The notes: a model not told the origin generated them from the letters alone. A DNA stretch of 64,000 bases from Pedobacter ureilyticus (GCF_005925345.1 NZ_SSHJ01000011.1:1-64000), one strand, 5' to 3'; counted from the first letter of the stretch, positions 48,022 through 58,304 are shown. Translations and numbers: made by a program.

Positions 48022-49160
48022 CTAAATAATCTTTTCTCTAAACCCAATAAACGCATTACCTTAGTTCCTAAGGAAATTATATTTTTTTTATTTTTATAAT
48101 CACGATAGGTTTTGTTTTCGCCATCAAAAATTTCCTGAAGTTGCTCTACAGTTAAATCTAACTTATGTGCAACATATTCAAATTCACGCTTTAAAAACTC
48201 TTCGCTTAGCTCAGGTTTCGAAACCCTTTCTAAAGCTTCATCTCTTGTCATCTGACCAGTGAGAACTAAGCTAGAAAAATGCGCCCTACGTTTTTCAAAG
48301 CCAAATTTTCTAGGTAACCAATAATCTTCATAAAACCTTGTGAATCGTGATTCATGATGTTTGTGTTGAAACTTCTGCCATCCAAATTTGTCTTCTAAAA
48401 GCTGCTCAACATCTCTTTTATTATAAGGAACCAGATCAAGTGGTTTATATACCACCATCCCCAGCACATATTTATAATATATTTTATATTTAAGGATATC
48501 CACAATAGGAAAGGTTTTTAATGGCCTTGTTCCAAATTTACCATGTATATCTTTAACAAGTGTTGAGTCAATACCAGCATAGCCACCCCATTCTTCGGGC
48601 TCTCTACAGCATTCTGTAGAAATATTAGAACCGGTTAAAACGTGCTTAATCTTGTGTTTCCTAGCAAATTTATAAAGCGCAGAGAAAAATGCATAATCTT
48701 GAACCAAATCCTGATCAGGAATTTGAGATTTCAAAAAGGAAACTTGTAAATCCTTTACCTCTTCCCAATTGATTACTTCAGTATAAAGATCTAACTTAAG
48801 GCCATCAATAAGTTTTTCAATATTACCCACAGCTTGTTGTGTATTCCAACCCGCATCAACATGAAAAATCAATGGCCTTAATCCCATTTTCTCTTTAGCA
48901 ATATAGGTAAGGTAAGAACTATCTAAACCTCCACTCATACCTATTATGCAATCAAAATCTTTTCCTCTTCCTTGCTTTTTAATTTTTTCAGCAAGTTTCA
49001 TCAATTCAGCTTCGCCTCGCTCATCAGGATGCCAATTTGGAAGCATTGTATTATGAAAGTTATGATAATAGTCACTGATGCCATTTTCGTCAAAAATAAT
49101 ATTTGGATCAGATGTATCCATTATCGTTTTTGTACAAATTTGATATTTTCTGCTGCTCAT
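48018..49160 (-). CDS. N-acetyl sugar amidotransferase, WbpG/PseA-like
   Basis: A 380-residue ATP-dependent PP-loop enzyme ([20 protein letters not shown], the SGGxDSS ATP site) of the N-acetyl sugar amidotransferase family (WbpG, PseA, LegA-like), which converts an N-acetyl to an acetamidino group. N-terminal [19 protein letters not shown] and [15 protein letters not shown] are also family-typical. With HisH and HisF directly downstream it completes the ammonia-channelling set. In this locus a plausible target is a legionaminic-acid-type or a HexNAc sugar. Confidence 0.92.
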   Translation of the reverse strand: MSSRKYQICTKTIMDTSDPNIIFDENGISDYYHNFHNTMLPNWHPDERGEAELMKLAEKIKKQGRGKDFDCIIGMSGGLDSSYLTYIAKEKMGLRPLIFHVDAGWNTQQAVGNIEKLIDGLKLDLYTEVINWEEVKDLQVSFLKSQIPDQDLVQDYAFFSALYKFARKHKIKHVLTGSNISTECCREPEEWGGYAGIDSTLVKDIHGKFGTRPLKTFPIVDILKYKIYYKYVLGMVVYKPLDLVPYNKRDVEQLLEDKFGWQKFQHKHHESRFTRFYEDYWLPRKFGFEKRRAHFSSLVLTGQMTRDEALERVSKPELSEEFLKREFEYVAHKLDLTVEQLQEIFDGENKTYRDYKNKKNIISLGTKVMRLLGLEKRLFR

Positions 49161-49195
49161 TGTTATTACGTTATAGTAAAAATCTACCCTATAAA

Positions 49196-49933
49196 TCAGT
49201 TAGATCTATTGTTTTTTATTCTATTAATAAGATCAAAATAACTTTTTGCAAAAATTAATCTCGATTTTATCTTCTCCTTTAATGACCTAGACACAATACT
49301 GGCATTATTACCATGAATTCTCCTTAACAAGGTCTTATCGTCAATATGAATATTTGATTTTAAAAGATTTCCTGCCATAGCGATCCAAAGATCGTGAGAT
49401 TCTACGTAATTAGGTATTGGCAAGATAATTTCTTTTAGTTCCTTCCTAAAAGCCATCGCACAGCCATAATAATTTGTCTTTCCAACAAAAATAGCCAAAA
49501 TATTTTTATTATAACTGACTGAATGTTTAGCAAAAACACCCTCTATGCAAAAATCAATTGACCTACCTAAACCATCAATAAACGATGAATTTGAGGTTAA
49601 AAGTAAACTTTCAGATTTGATAATGTTATTTTTCATAAGCTCAAGTCTTCCCTCAACCCACACATCATCTTGATCTGCCATAAATATGATTTCATTATTG
49701 GCCAAACACAAAGCTCTGCCAAAAGAAAAAACTTCCCGTTGATTAACTTCGTTTCTAAAAATTTTAATGCGAGAATCATTATATGCTTCTAATATTTCAA
49801 TTGTTCTATCTTTTGAACAATCGTCAACTATGATTAACTCATCATCTAAAGAAATTTGATTTAAAATTGAGCCAATTTGTTCTTTTAAATATTTTTCACC
49901 GTTGTAGGTCGCAATGCAAACACTTACTTTCAA
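49196..49933 (-). CDS. GT2 glycosyltransferase
   Basis: A 245-residue cytoplasmic family 2 glycosyltransferase, single GT-A domain: MKVSVCIATYNGEKYLKEQI, ELIIVDDCSKDRT, and the metal site FMADQDDVWVEGRL. Similar to rhamnosyl- or galactosyltransferases of O-antigen loci. It starts with a TTG at 49933, since no ATG precedes the conserved first strand. Acceptor and donor unknown. Confidence 0.88.
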   Translation of the reverse strand: MKVSVCIATYNGEKYLKEQIGSILNQISLDDELIIVDDCSKDRTIEILEAYNDSRIKIFRNEVNQREVFSFGRALCLANNEIIFMADQDDVWVEGRLELMKNNIIKSESLLLTSNSSFIDGLGRSIDFCIEGVFAKHSVSYNKNILAIFVGKTNYYGCAMAFRKELKEIILPIPNYVESHDLWIAMAGNLLKSNIHIDDKTLLRRIHGNNASIVSRSLKEKIKSRLIFAKSYFDLINRIKNNRSN

Positions 49934-49944
49934 TACTGTATAGT

Positions 49945-50814
49945 TTAATTTTTTCCCCTAATTCCTTTAATCCCATCAAAAATAGCCAAAAGATAAATTT
50001 TGAAATATGTCCGTTTTTTTTTTACATAGAACATGAACACAAATTGATGAACCATCGCGGCAATGACTTCCTTAACCCCTAAAATAATTGGCACATGCGA
50101 TTTACGAAGGAGTAAGAAAGGATTTCTTAATTTGTAGTAGCTCCGGTAAGAACTATGGATAAAACCTCTCATAATTCCAATATCAATTGATTTTTCACCT
50201 ATAGAATGAATCATTTTTGCTTGAGGCACAACATATATTGGAATTTCATTTTTACGGCATCTTATAGACCATTCGATATCTACAAAATCAATAAAAAAAT
50301 CTTCATCCATAAGCCCTGCTTTCTCAAAAACTGCTATTGTAGCCGCAGAGCCAGACGAAATAACTACATCAACTTCATAAGGTTTTACGCTATTATTGCT
50401 ATAAACTTTATTTAATAGATTAAACTTATTAAACCTGAAAGATGGATATTCAAAACCCTGCTGCTCATCGTAAAACACCGGAGCCAATACAATAGGATTA
50501 TTATTTTTTATCGGCGACAAAAGATTTGAAACAAAACCCTTTTCGATGCCTGAATCTTGATCAAAAAACACAATCACATCAGCGCTCTTTTCTAGCGCAT
50601 AGCGAATTCCAGAATTCTGTGCGTTAGCAATCCCGAAATTACCATTTAGATTTATTATTTCGATATTGAGATTAGAATGAAAACATGATAGTGCAGTTTG
50701 CTCAGAATTATCTACCAATATCACATAAACGCCTTCCCTATTTAAATCGTCACAGAGGTGCGTTAAATTTTCAATTATTGGATTGTAGGTAACGATTACA
50801 GCAAAAATTTTCAT
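49945..50814 (-). CDS. GT2 glycosyltransferase, rhamnosyltransferase-like
   Basis: A 289-residue GT-A enzyme (MKIFAVIVTYNPIIENLTHL, NFGIANAQNSGIRYALEKSA, VIVFFDQDSGIEKGFVSNLL). FFDQDS and a following DEDFFIDFVDIEWSIRCRKN match the RfbF/WbbL rhamnosyltransferase group. Ends in a basic amphipathic stretch that may touch the membrane. Overlaps the Wzy-like gene by 4 nt. Confidence 0.9.
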   Translation of the reverse strand: MKIFAVIVTYNPIIENLTHLCDDLNREGVYVILVDNSEQTALSCFHSNLNIEIINLNGNFGIANAQNSGIRYALEKSADVIVFFDQDSGIEKGFVSNLLSPIKNNNPIVLAPVFYDEQQGFEYPSFRFNKFNLLNKVYSNNSVKPYEVDVVISSGSAATIAVFEKAGLMDEDFFIDFVDIEWSIRCRKNEIPIYVVPQAKMIHSIGEKSIDIGIMRGFIHSSYRSYYKLRNPFLLLRKSHVPIILGVKEVIAAMVHQFVFMFYVKKKRTYFKIYLLAIFDGIKGIRGKN

Positions 50815-52004
50815 CTATCGTCCTTCTCCCTAATTCCTACTAATTTTTCATTTTCAACAGAGTCAAACGTTAAAATTTTAGACCAATACCACAGTACTAT
50901 TAATAGACCGTAAGAATTAAACATGATTGGATTAGTAAATGAATTAATCAAATAAAGGGCAAAGATGGCTACGAAAAAACGCTTTTCACCTAGGTAAGAG
51001 CTTATATTTTTGGCGGGAAATATAATCGACAAATATAATATCCCTGTTAAGATCAATCCAAAATATCTAAACATATCTAAAGGGGTGACCTCAGTATGTG
51101 ATTTCATGGCACCTGATCCTTTACTGTAATAATAAGCTCCCAAACCATCGCCAAGAATTAAATTAACAGGATTTATATTGTCAATAAACGAAGTTACATG
51201 CCCTATTTTTACGTCGTTTGACTCTTCTTCTGAACTAAAAATATTTGTGTTAACTAACACGTAACTCACAAGAGACAGAAAAGTAGGTATGGCGATGCAG
51301 ACAAGCAATATTTTTGCTCCTAATCTTAAATTTAAAAAAAAAATTAAAAACATACCTATTATACAAATAATCCACAATCCTCTGGATGTACTTACTATTA
51401 GGGCTGGTAACGAAATAAGAATTGCAACTAAATTTAATCTTTTCCTATTCTTTAAATAGGAGTAAAAGAATAAGCAAGTAGATAAATATAAAAACGGTAC
51501 AGTTCCAAAATGAAAAGTTAAGGAGGCTTCTTCAGAAAAAGACCTCAAGCCGCTTGAGCCGTTTCCATATTTCTCGAAAATATCATAAGCTAAAGAGGAA
51601 ACAGGATTCCCTAGAAAAGTAACTATCAATAAAAAAAAAATGCCCGTAAATATAATTAAGACAATCCCCGATATTTTCACAACCTTGTCTATATCTATTT
51701 TATATTTTATAATTGGGTATATCAAAAATAAAACTAGTACGGAAAGCATTAGCTGATTACTCATAGCTCTATCTATCGCTACTGAACTAAATAAAGACAT
51801 TAGGTAACCTAAAGCAAAAACTATGAAAACTACGATAGGCGCAATAGTAATCATTTTATTGTTCGCTTTCAAATCATATAACATCACTGCGAAAATAGCT
51901 ACGAAAAACACTTTATTTAAAACAAAAACTGGAAATAATAATGTTGTAATAAAAAACATTAACAACAATACATATATTAACTTCCTCTTTTTCAAAATCA
52001 TCAA
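50811..52004 (-). CDS. candidate O-antigen polymerase Wzy
   Basis: A 397-residue integral membrane protein with about eleven TM helices and one large loop before the last third (SLLVSYVLVN..EEESNDVKIGHVTSFIDN), the usual Wzy plan. The short LGDGLGAYYYSKGSGAMKSH in the loop resembles the HNxxL/GxG-like polymerase loop. Wzy proteins have little sequence conservation, so the assignment rests on topology and context: it is the only such protein in the locus besides the flippase. Confidence 0.75.
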   Translation of the reverse strand: MMILKKRKLIYVLLLMFFITTLLFPVFVLNKVFFVAIFAVMLYDLKANNKMITIAPIVVFIVFALGYLMSLFSSVAIDRAMSNQLMLSVLVLFLIYPIIKYKIDIDKVVKISGIVLIIFTGIFFLLIVTFLGNPVSSLAYDIFEKYGNGSSGLRSFSEEASLTFHFGTVPFLYLSTCLFFYSYLKNRKRLNLVAILISLPALIVSTSRGLWIICIIGMFLIFFLNLRLGAKILLVCIAIPTFLSLVSYVLVNTNIFSSEEESNDVKIGHVTSFIDNINPVNLILGDGLGAYYYSKGSGAMKSHTEVTPLDMFRYFGLILTGILYLSIIFPAKNISSYLGEKRFFVAIFALYLINSFTNPIMFNSYGLLIVLWYWSKILTFDSVENEKLVGIREKDDR

Positions 52005-53152
52005 AACAACTCGAAAATAATACTTCTATAATTATCCGAGAATGATTTGGTATTGATATCAAGCAATCTTAGCAATTCTTCTTTTGTTTCTTCGGGTTCA
52101 TTCTGTTCAGCATTCCAAAGGTTTTCTAATATAAAAGCCAATTCTATTTCGTTAGTTGGATCAAAATAAAACCCAAATTTTGGACATTGCTCTTTATGTA
52201 CTTCGATATTAGACAAGATAATTTTTTTACCAATACTCTTCGACTCTTCCACCGTTGAGCTCCAACCCTCGAAAAAAGAAGGATTAATTACCGCTAAGGA
52301 GCTTTTGATTAGCTGTAAAACATCCAAGTACGGAATAAGTCCTAAAAATCTAATATTTTGATCTAGTTGATTATCGTTTACATAAGCTCTAAGCTTATTT
52401 ACGTGATTATCATTATTTCGAAAGTCGTTCATTAGACCACTTGTTAAAACTACAATGTTAATTCCACGGTCTTTTAATATTTTCACTGCCTTAAAGACAA
52501 CCAAATGGTTTTTATGTTCCCAAAATTGATTTGGTAAATAATAATATTTCCCGTTCGTATACTTAGAAATGTCTCGTTCTTCTTGATACTTTAAAATATC
52601 AGGTTGGGAAACAAAATGTAAAACTTTAGTGTTCTTTTGGTATTCCGGATACAATGAAGCTAAATCTTTCAATGCATCATAGCTACTTACAACAATTCTG
52701 TCACTTTTCTCCACCCATCCTTGATGAAGTTTCTGTTCTGATTTTAATTGTTTCTTATTCCAAAGATGAGGATAATGTAAACGCTGAAAATCTGGGATCC
52801 AGTTTATAGTCTTAATTTTATTGCCCGGATAGACATAATTAGAATGTGAAATTACATTGATTCTATGTCTGTGAAGTAAGCTATTAGTTAGTAAATCATA
52901 ATTGAGTGCCTTTTGCCCAACCTTACTAACAAACCAAGCTAAAGACTTTCGTTGTATTATCTTTGTTTTTATAATTTCGGCATAGTCGCAAAACATTAAA
53001 ATATACTCTTGTTCTAGATCATCTGGTACAAAAAGAACAATTTTTATTTCTTCAGAATGAAATTTGTGAACCGCGTAAAATAAATTCTTTAAATAATTGA
53101 TTCCACCTTTATATTCTACTGGGAAATTCAATAAAAATCCAACCCTAATCAT
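52001..53152 (-). CDS. GT4 glycosyltransferase
   Basis: A 383-residue GT-B enzyme of family 4 (GVGFLLNFPVEYKGGINYLK-like start; C-terminal KYYYLPNQFWEHKNHLVVFK, IRFLGLIPYLDVLQLIKSSL, NPSFFEGWSSTVEESKSIGK with the EGW..VEE donor site). Soluble, normal length. Four-nt overlaps join it to the genes on both sides, so it is firmly part of the operon. Sugar donor unknown. Confidence 0.88.
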   Translation of the reverse strand: MIRVGFLLNFPVEYKGGINYLKNLFYAVHKFHSEEIKIVLFVPDDLEQEYILMFCDYAEIIKTKIIQRKSLAWFVSKVGQKALNYDLLTNSLLHRHRINVISHSNYVYPGNKIKTINWIPDFQRLHYPHLWNKKQLKSEQKLHQGWVEKSDRIVVSSYDALKDLASLYPEYQKNTKVLHFVSQPDILKYQEERDISKYTNGKYYYLPNQFWEHKNHLVVFKAVKILKDRGINIVVLTSGLMNDFRNNDNHVNKLRAYVNDNQLDQNIRFLGLIPYLDVLQLIKSSLAVINPSFFEGWSSTVEESKSIGKKIILSNIEVHKEQCPKFGFYFDPTNEIELAFILENLWNAEQNEPEETKEELLRLLDINTKSFSDNYRSIIFELF

Positions 53153-54063
53153 TTATACAACGTCTTAAAGAATTTGACATAATTTTCTAAACCTCTCTCT
53201 AGCTCAACCATAGGTTTCCAGCCATAAGCCATAGCCTTATTAACGTCTGCCCAGAAATAAATAGGATCACCTTCTTTAACGACGCCATTAAAATCCACCT
53301 TAATATCCCTTTCGAAATACTTAGAAATTAAAGCGATAACTTTTTCGATCTCTGTACTTACTCCAGAGCCGCAGTTAACAATTTCGAAACCTTTTATATT
53401 TTCCGAAAATATTCTAAGTAAACTAGCTGCATCGCTCACATGTATCCAATCTCGAGTCTCTTTGCCTGTCCCAAAGAAAGTTACATTATCGGCCTCTTTA
53501 ATTTTTCTACAGGCATCCCACAGTAGCTGCTTTTTTAACCCTTCACCATAAATAGAAAAATACCTTACAATACCAACATCAATATTAAAACTATTATGAT
53601 AAGAATGGCATAATTCTTCTGCAATCTTCTTGTGAAATCCATAAGGAGAGACCGGTATTGCACCCATATCTTCCAGAATTGGGGCATCTCCTAAATTTCC
53701 TTGTACGGCAGGACTAGAGGGATAAATAAATTTACAATTAGCGTTTTGTAACCTAATATATTCCAACAATGACAAGGTGCTTTGAACACTCTTTTGGAAA
53801 TCTTCGTAGGGATTTTCATATGAAAAACCGACAGAACCACTCCCTCCACAATGAACAATAACGTCAAATTTTTTATTGATATTCAAAAGTGCTTCGAATG
53901 TTATCGTAGTTTCATTCCATTCGTCTATTCCCCACTTAGCATACTCATCTTTATACCACTTACCATGCCCTATACCAACAACATAGCTTCCTGCTGTCTT
54001 AAATTCTTTGGCTACATTTCTACCCAAAAAACCATATGCACCGGTTACCAATACTTTTTTCAT
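53149..54063 (-). CDS. NAD-dependent epimerase/dehydratase
   Basis: A 304-residue extended SDR enzyme. I start at the ATG of MKKVLVTGAYGFLGRNVAKE (54063), where the Rossmann motif begins; the longer frame adds 25 unrelated residues that overlap the acetyltransferase gene. Catalytic S (YPSSPAVQ) and YGFHKKIAEELC (Tyr, Lys) are present. Activity might be UDP-glucose 4-epimerase-like or a sugar reductase; the substrate cannot be read from the sequence. Confidence 0.88.
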   Translation of the reverse strand: MKKVLVTGAYGFLGRNVAKEFKTAGSYVVGIGHGKWYKDEYAKWGIDEWNETTITFEALLNINKKFDVIVHCGGSGSVGFSYENPYEDFQKSVQSTLSLLEYIRLQNANCKFIYPSSPAVQGNLGDAPILEDMGAIPVSPYGFHKKIAEELCHSYHNSFNIDVGIVRYFSIYGEGLKKQLLWDACRKIKEADNVTFFGTGKETRDWIHVSDAASLLRIFSENIKGFEIVNCGSGVSTEIEKVIALISKYFERDIKVDFNGVVKEGDPIYFWADVNKAMAYGWKPMVELERGLENYVKFFKTLYK

Positions 54064-54064
54064 T

Positions 54065-54673
54065 CTATACTTTTTTATGAGGAACTTCCTTAATAAATAT
54101 TGCGGGATTACCGCCAACAATCGTCCAAGGGGCAACATCTTTGGTTACTACGCTGCCAGCTGCAACAACTGCTCCTTCACCTATAGTCACTCCTTTGAGA
54201 ATAATACTATTCATTCCTATCCAAGCATTAGAACGAACTCTAATTGGTTTTGAACTTACTACATCCCAATTTTTATTCTTTATAAAAAGATGACCGCTTC
54301 TGAAGTCTTTAAGCTGTTGTGTTATATCATTTTCCCTTTCTCTGTAATCAATTGAATGGGAATTGTGATCATAAAAACAACATCCCCATGCTACAAAAAT
54401 ATTATCTTCAAATACTACCTCTGATCTACAGATAATAGTACTGTCTCCAATATAGCTTCTATTTCCTATAGTAACTGTTCCTTCATTCGACTCAAAAATT
54501 ACTTTACAATCAAGGATAGTATCATCACCTACGTACAAGTACTTTTTATTAGGAATTGGATGATATAATATCAACCTGAAGCCGTCAAATAAATGTGAGC
54601 TTCCGATCTCATAGTGTTGCTTTTGTTTATATAATCTATATTTGGCTATCAATGTTTTTAGTATTCCAATCAT
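54065..54673 (-). CDS. hexapeptide-repeat acetyltransferase
   Basis: A 202-residue left-handed beta-helix transferase (WbbJ/LacA type): hexapeptide turns TVTIGNRSYIGDSTIICRSE, VFEDNIFVAWGCCFYDHNSH with the catalytic His, NAWIGMNSIILKGVTIGEGA and VTKDVAPWTIVGGNPA. It probably O-acetylates a sugar of the repeat unit with acetyl-CoA. Ends one base before the epimerase start, and its start overlaps the next gene by 4 nt. Confidence 0.9.
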   Translation of the reverse strand: MIGILKTLIAKYRLYKQKQHYEIGSSHLFDGFRLILYHPIPNKKYLYVGDDTILDCKVIFESNEGTVTIGNRSYIGDSTIICRSEVVFEDNIFVAWGCCFYDHNSHSIDYRERENDITQQLKDFRSGHLFIKNKNWDVVSSKPIRVRSNAWIGMNSIILKGVTIGEGAVVAAGSVVTKDVAPWTIVGGNPAIFIKEVPHKKV

Positions 54674-56205
54674 ATATTTTTATGCAAGTAACTTATCCTA
54701 TTTTTGAGCATCTTTTTATGATTGATATAGCTTACTGGTAAGTTATATTCTACAGAATCTAACAAGATCTCTACCGAATTATCCTCTAATAATTCTTTTA
54801 AATCTTTTTTTGTCCATCTATCGAAATCATTAGCTGTAGGTGTAAAAATTGAATATAACCAATTACACTTCTGCCCTAAATAATAGCAAAGCATTGCATG
54901 CTTTTCTTGCTCAGAATTTAAGCCCTCGTAAGTATCAAACTCACTAATGATTCGTGCAAGTTCAATCTTGTTTTTAGGTTTAGTGACAAAATCTAATTCA
55001 GAGTAATACACATCAGAACAAACTATTACCTTTTTATTTCTTAAAGAAGCTTCAATACCAAAAGTAGACGAAAAACAAATAACAAATTTAGCTTTGTCTA
55101 AAAGCGCATAGGTATTAACTTTATCCGTACAAGCAATGTATTGTATCCTAGAATTATCTCCATAAATTTCTTTTAAAATAACTCCAAAATCTAAGTTACT
55201 TTTGCCATACCAATGCCTTTCATCAGGATGTTGTCTGATGGTAACGTTAAAATAAGAATTTTTCAAAACTAAATCTACCGTTTGTAAAAGCCAATCTCTG
55301 TAACTTTCAAAAAGATAATCTATTCTTAACGTAGCTGAATCCCAAGGCGAATTTAGAGGAATAAGAACGCCAACTTGGTTAAAGTTTAAGCTTTCAGCAT
55401 AGCTTTGTATTTGTGTTTTTGAAATATCGTTACCATTCAATCTTTTATCCAGTTCAATCTTGGCTTGTTCAATAGCAAAATTTATTCCTGTTGGATCATT
55501 TTGCTTTAAAATCAAATCTAAGGATATAGGAATGTCTTTGCAGTGTGCAGCTACTCCATTAACAGAAGTAAGTAGAACTCCAAAACCAGAATCATATGTA
55601 TAATACTTTGTATTAATTTTTTTAGCGTAATCCAATAATAATCCAGTAATGCCAAATATGCCGCCGGGAATAATATAACAAGCATCTTTATTTAAGTCCA
55701 TAAATGAAATTATAGAGGAAAAATTTTCTATATATATCTTATAATTTCTTTCTACATTTTTCTTAAATTCTAACGAATCATTCTCTCCTCTCATTAAGTG
55801 AACAGCATTTGCAAATGCTAACTGTTTAAATGATTGATGATCAGTAGATTTAATTTGTCTTTCAGAGTTTGCATGAAAATCTTTCAAGGTATAAGTCGGT
55901 ATGTAGTTTTTTAAAAAATTCAATAAAAACTTTATCCCAAATAGTTGTATAAAATGATCTGTGTCAAATTTAGCCTCACTGATTAAAAACGAAACTTTCA
56001 AACCTCTAATTTTAAGCAACATAGCTAATGTAATAGCATACATTGGTAACGGATTAATTTTCCAAGGTTCTATAAAAATAATAAATGTATCTAGTTTTTT
56101 GCTTTCACCTGCACTTTTTAGGTGGTCGATATTCCTCTTCAAAAATGTAATTTGCTTTTTCACATTTCTGAACCAAAAGATGGAGTCTTTAATTTTCCTC
56201 AGCAT
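54670..56205 (-). CDS. GT-B-like surface carbohydrate protein, function unknown
   Basis: A 511-residue protein. The second half looks like a GT-B C-terminal domain: FNQVGVLIPLNSPWDSATLR, FNVTIRQHPDERHWYGKSNL and KAKFVICFSSTFGIEASLRN with K-K-VIVCSDVYY, much like capsule glycosyltransferases of the KpsC/LpsZ or CDP-glycerol-transferase types that have RxHPxE and SSxxxEA motifs. The first half has a PWKINPLPMYAITLAMLLKI region, similar to sialic-acid/Kdo transferases. A nonulosonic acid transferase is therefore possible and would suit the CMP-sugar genes upstream. No close named family recognised. Confidence 0.65.
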   Translation of the reverse strand: MLRKIKDSIFWFRNVKKQITFLKRNIDHLKSAGESKKLDTFIIFIEPWKINPLPMYAITLAMLLKIRGLKVSFLISEAKFDTDHFIQLFGIKFLLNFLKNYIPTYTLKDFHANSERQIKSTDHQSFKQLAFANAVHLMRGENDSLEFKKNVERNYKIYIENFSSIISFMDLNKDACYIIPGGIFGITGLLLDYAKKINTKYYTYDSGFGVLLTSVNGVAAHCKDIPISLDLILKQNDPTGINFAIEQAKIELDKRLNGNDISKTQIQSYAESLNFNQVGVLIPLNSPWDSATLRIDYLFESYRDWLLQTVDLVLKNSYFNVTIRQHPDERHWYGKSNLDFGVILKEIYGDNSRIQYIACTDKVNTYALLDKAKFVICFSSTFGIEASLRNKKVIVCSDVYYSELDFVTKPKNKIELARIISEFDTYEGLNSEQEKHAMLCYYLGQKCNWLYSIFTPTANDFDRWTKKDLKELLEDNSVEILLDSVEYNLPVSYINHKKMLKNRISYLHKNI

Positions 56206-57610
56206 AAAAGTAATTTTTTGATTTTTTTAAAGACATAAATAGAATTAAAGTAAGTACGCCAAAACTTAAAATTTTAAATAATTGTCTAAATTGATTTAAA
56301 CTAGATATTTTTATTCCATTAAATAAAAATAAAAATACACCCAACACAAGCACAAAAAATGCAATTTCTTTTATTTTATAGTCTATTAAAATATGTTTTC
56401 TACTAAAAAAAATTTGTAACGCAAGGGTAATTGTAAAAGCAATAAACATAGCTAAAATTGCACCATCAATTTTATATTTGCTTACAAGAAGTTGGCACAA
56501 TATAACATTTACGACAGACCCAGTTATTGTAATGAATAAAATTAGACCACTTTTTAGCCTATATAATAAAATTGAACTTTCAACAAAATATAGATTAAAT
56601 ATTAAATTTACTGCAAGCAAAGATTGTACTAATGGTATAGATGCTATATAGTTTTGAGGTAAAATAGCCATAAAAATATCTTCGATAAAAAATATTAGGC
56701 CAGTTATAGACCAAAATAAAAAAATCTTATAAATACCATCTGCTTGAGATGAACGATTAGCAAACTCATCGTCATTGGCTGAAGAAAATAGATAGGGTTG
56801 TACTGCCTTTCCAATTACAGCAGCCAACAATGTTGGCACCATTGCTATTTGTTGTGCGAAAGTATATGTACCTAATTCTTTTAAAGTTATATGTTTCTGT
56901 AAAATAATAATGCTATACCTAGAAATGAAGAAATATGCTATATAACCTAGAAATATTGGAAAAGACAATTTTAAAGTTGATTTAATATAGGAGTAGTTGA
57001 TCCTGAATTTTATTTTTGAATAAAAAAAAAACGAAATAAGTAACAACATAATTAAATTTGTTACTAACAGTGATATAAATAAATTTTGTAAACTAAGCCT
57101 AGAAAAAAATATAAAGTAAAAAACTAAGCCCAGCAATAGGCCTACAGTTAATATTTGAAATAAAAAAAAAGATCTTGCTTTTTGGTTTGCTCTTAATAAG
57201 GCGTAATACAAATTAGGTATGAAGGTAGAAAACCCAATTAAAACGGGAATGTAAACATATTTGCTTTTTTGAATTGATGGAGATAGCACTCCAAAGATAA
57301 GATCTGAAAAAAGATATGTAATTGTAAAAATAACTACAGAACTAATGACATGAAATAAAATCACACTACTGATATAACTTTCATTATCATCTTTATAGGA
57401 AAATAATAATCTTGAAAATGCAGAAATAATACCAAATTGAAATATATAAGTGAATATAATTGTATTATTATTTACAATATTAAAAATACCATATTCATCA
57501 GTTGTGAGGTTACTTATATATACAGGTAATAAGAGAAAAGCTGTTATTGCCGTAACTAAAAAGTCTCCCAGCCCATAGAAAATAATATTGTTAATTAATT
57601 TATTTTTCAT
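56189..57610 (-). CDS. candidate O-unit flippase Wzx
   Basis: A 473-residue integral membrane protein with 12-14 TM helices and the MOP-fold start NNIIFYGLGDFLVTAITAFL and paired LFSYKDDNESYISSVILFHV region usual for Wzx / RfbX-type polysaccharide exporters. It should flip the lipid-linked unit to the periplasm. Start chosen at the ATG 57610; a GTG two codons earlier is the alternative. Overlaps legF by 11 nt and the next gene by 17 nt. Confidence 0.88.
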   Translation of the reverse strand: MKNKLINNIIFYGLGDFLVTAITAFLLLPVYISNLTTDEYGIFNIVNNNTIIFTYIFQFGIISAFSRLLFSYKDDNESYISSVILFHVISSVVIFTITYLFSDLIFGVLSPSIQKSKYVYIPVLIGFSTFIPNLYYALLRANQKARSFFLFQILTVGLLLGLVFYFIFFSRLSLQNLFISLLVTNLIMLLLISFFFYSKIKFRINYSYIKSTLKLSFPIFLGYIAYFFISRYSIIILQKHITLKELGTYTFAQQIAMVPTLLAAVIGKAVQPYLFSSANDDEFANRSSQADGIYKIFLFWSITGLIFFIEDIFMAILPQNYIASIPLVQSLLAVNLIFNLYFVESSILLYRLKSGLILFITITGSVVNVILCQLLVSKYKIDGAILAMFIAFTITLALQIFFSRKHILIDYKIKEIAFFVLVLGVFLFLFNGIKISSLNQFRQLFKILSFGVLTLILFMSLKKSKNYFYAEEN

Positions 57611-58304
57611 GGGCACGAATTATTTCTTTTAAGATGGTTTCTGCTAATAGCCAATCCAATGGCGTATCTATATCAATAGAATAAATATCATCCATAACAT
57701 ATTTGATTGGGTTTTCAAATTGTAAATTACCTTGCCTAATTAAGTTTTCGCTTTTTATTAAATAAATCGACCCATTATAGGCATATACGATAGGACAATC
57801 TTGTCTACGATCAGACAGATTCAATTTAGATTTTTTCAGAATTCCTTCATCTGTCTCTTCAAACAAATTAAAATACGGGTTGTCTTTTGATACTTTTACA
57901 GATACAACCATATCTGCCAACTGATTTTTTTTATATATCTCTATAACTTCTCTAAGGTGTTTTTCTTCTCTAAAAGGTGAAGTTGGCTGTAATAGCATTA
58001 CCATATCGTACTCAATGCCTATTGATTTATAGTAGTTTAGTGCATGCACTATCACATCATAAGTATTTGCTTTATCTGTGCTCAAATATGAAGGCCGCAA
58101 AAATGGCACACCTAGACCCGTTGCTTTTGCTATATTAATGATTTCCATGTCGTCGGTTGACACGCATATATCTTCATCATTTGCAACCGCCCTAGCAACT
58201 TCAATAGTGTAATTAATCAATGGCTTTAACCCTAACAACTTTATATTTTTTCTAGGTAAGCCCTTACTTCCGCCTCTAGCAGGAATTAAGTATAAAATCT
58301 TCAT
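57600..58304 (-). CDS. legF: CMP-nonulosonic acid (legionaminic) cytidylyltransferase
   Basis: A 234-residue CTP transferase of the NeuA/LegF/PseF family. The CTP motif LIPARGGSKGLPRKNIKLLG, the QPTSPFREEKHL block and the metal Asp pair SIDIDTPLDW are all in place. Activates a nonulosonic acid as the CMP sugar for transfer. As it lies among LegC, LegH, LegI and LegG homologues, CMP-legionaminic acid or a derivative is the expected product. One-base overlap with ptmE. Confidence 0.93.
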   Translation of the reverse strand: MKILYLIPARGGSKGLPRKNIKLLGLKPLINYTIEVARAVANDEDICVSTDDMEIINIAKATGLGVPFLRPSYLSTDKANTYDVIVHALNYYKSIGIEYDMVMLLQPTSPFREEKHLREVIEIYKKNQLADMVVSVKVSKDNPYFNLFEETDEGILKKSKLNLSDRRQDCPIVYAYNGSIYLIKSENLIRQGNLQFENPIKYVMDDIYSIDIDTPLDWLLAETILKEIIRAHEK

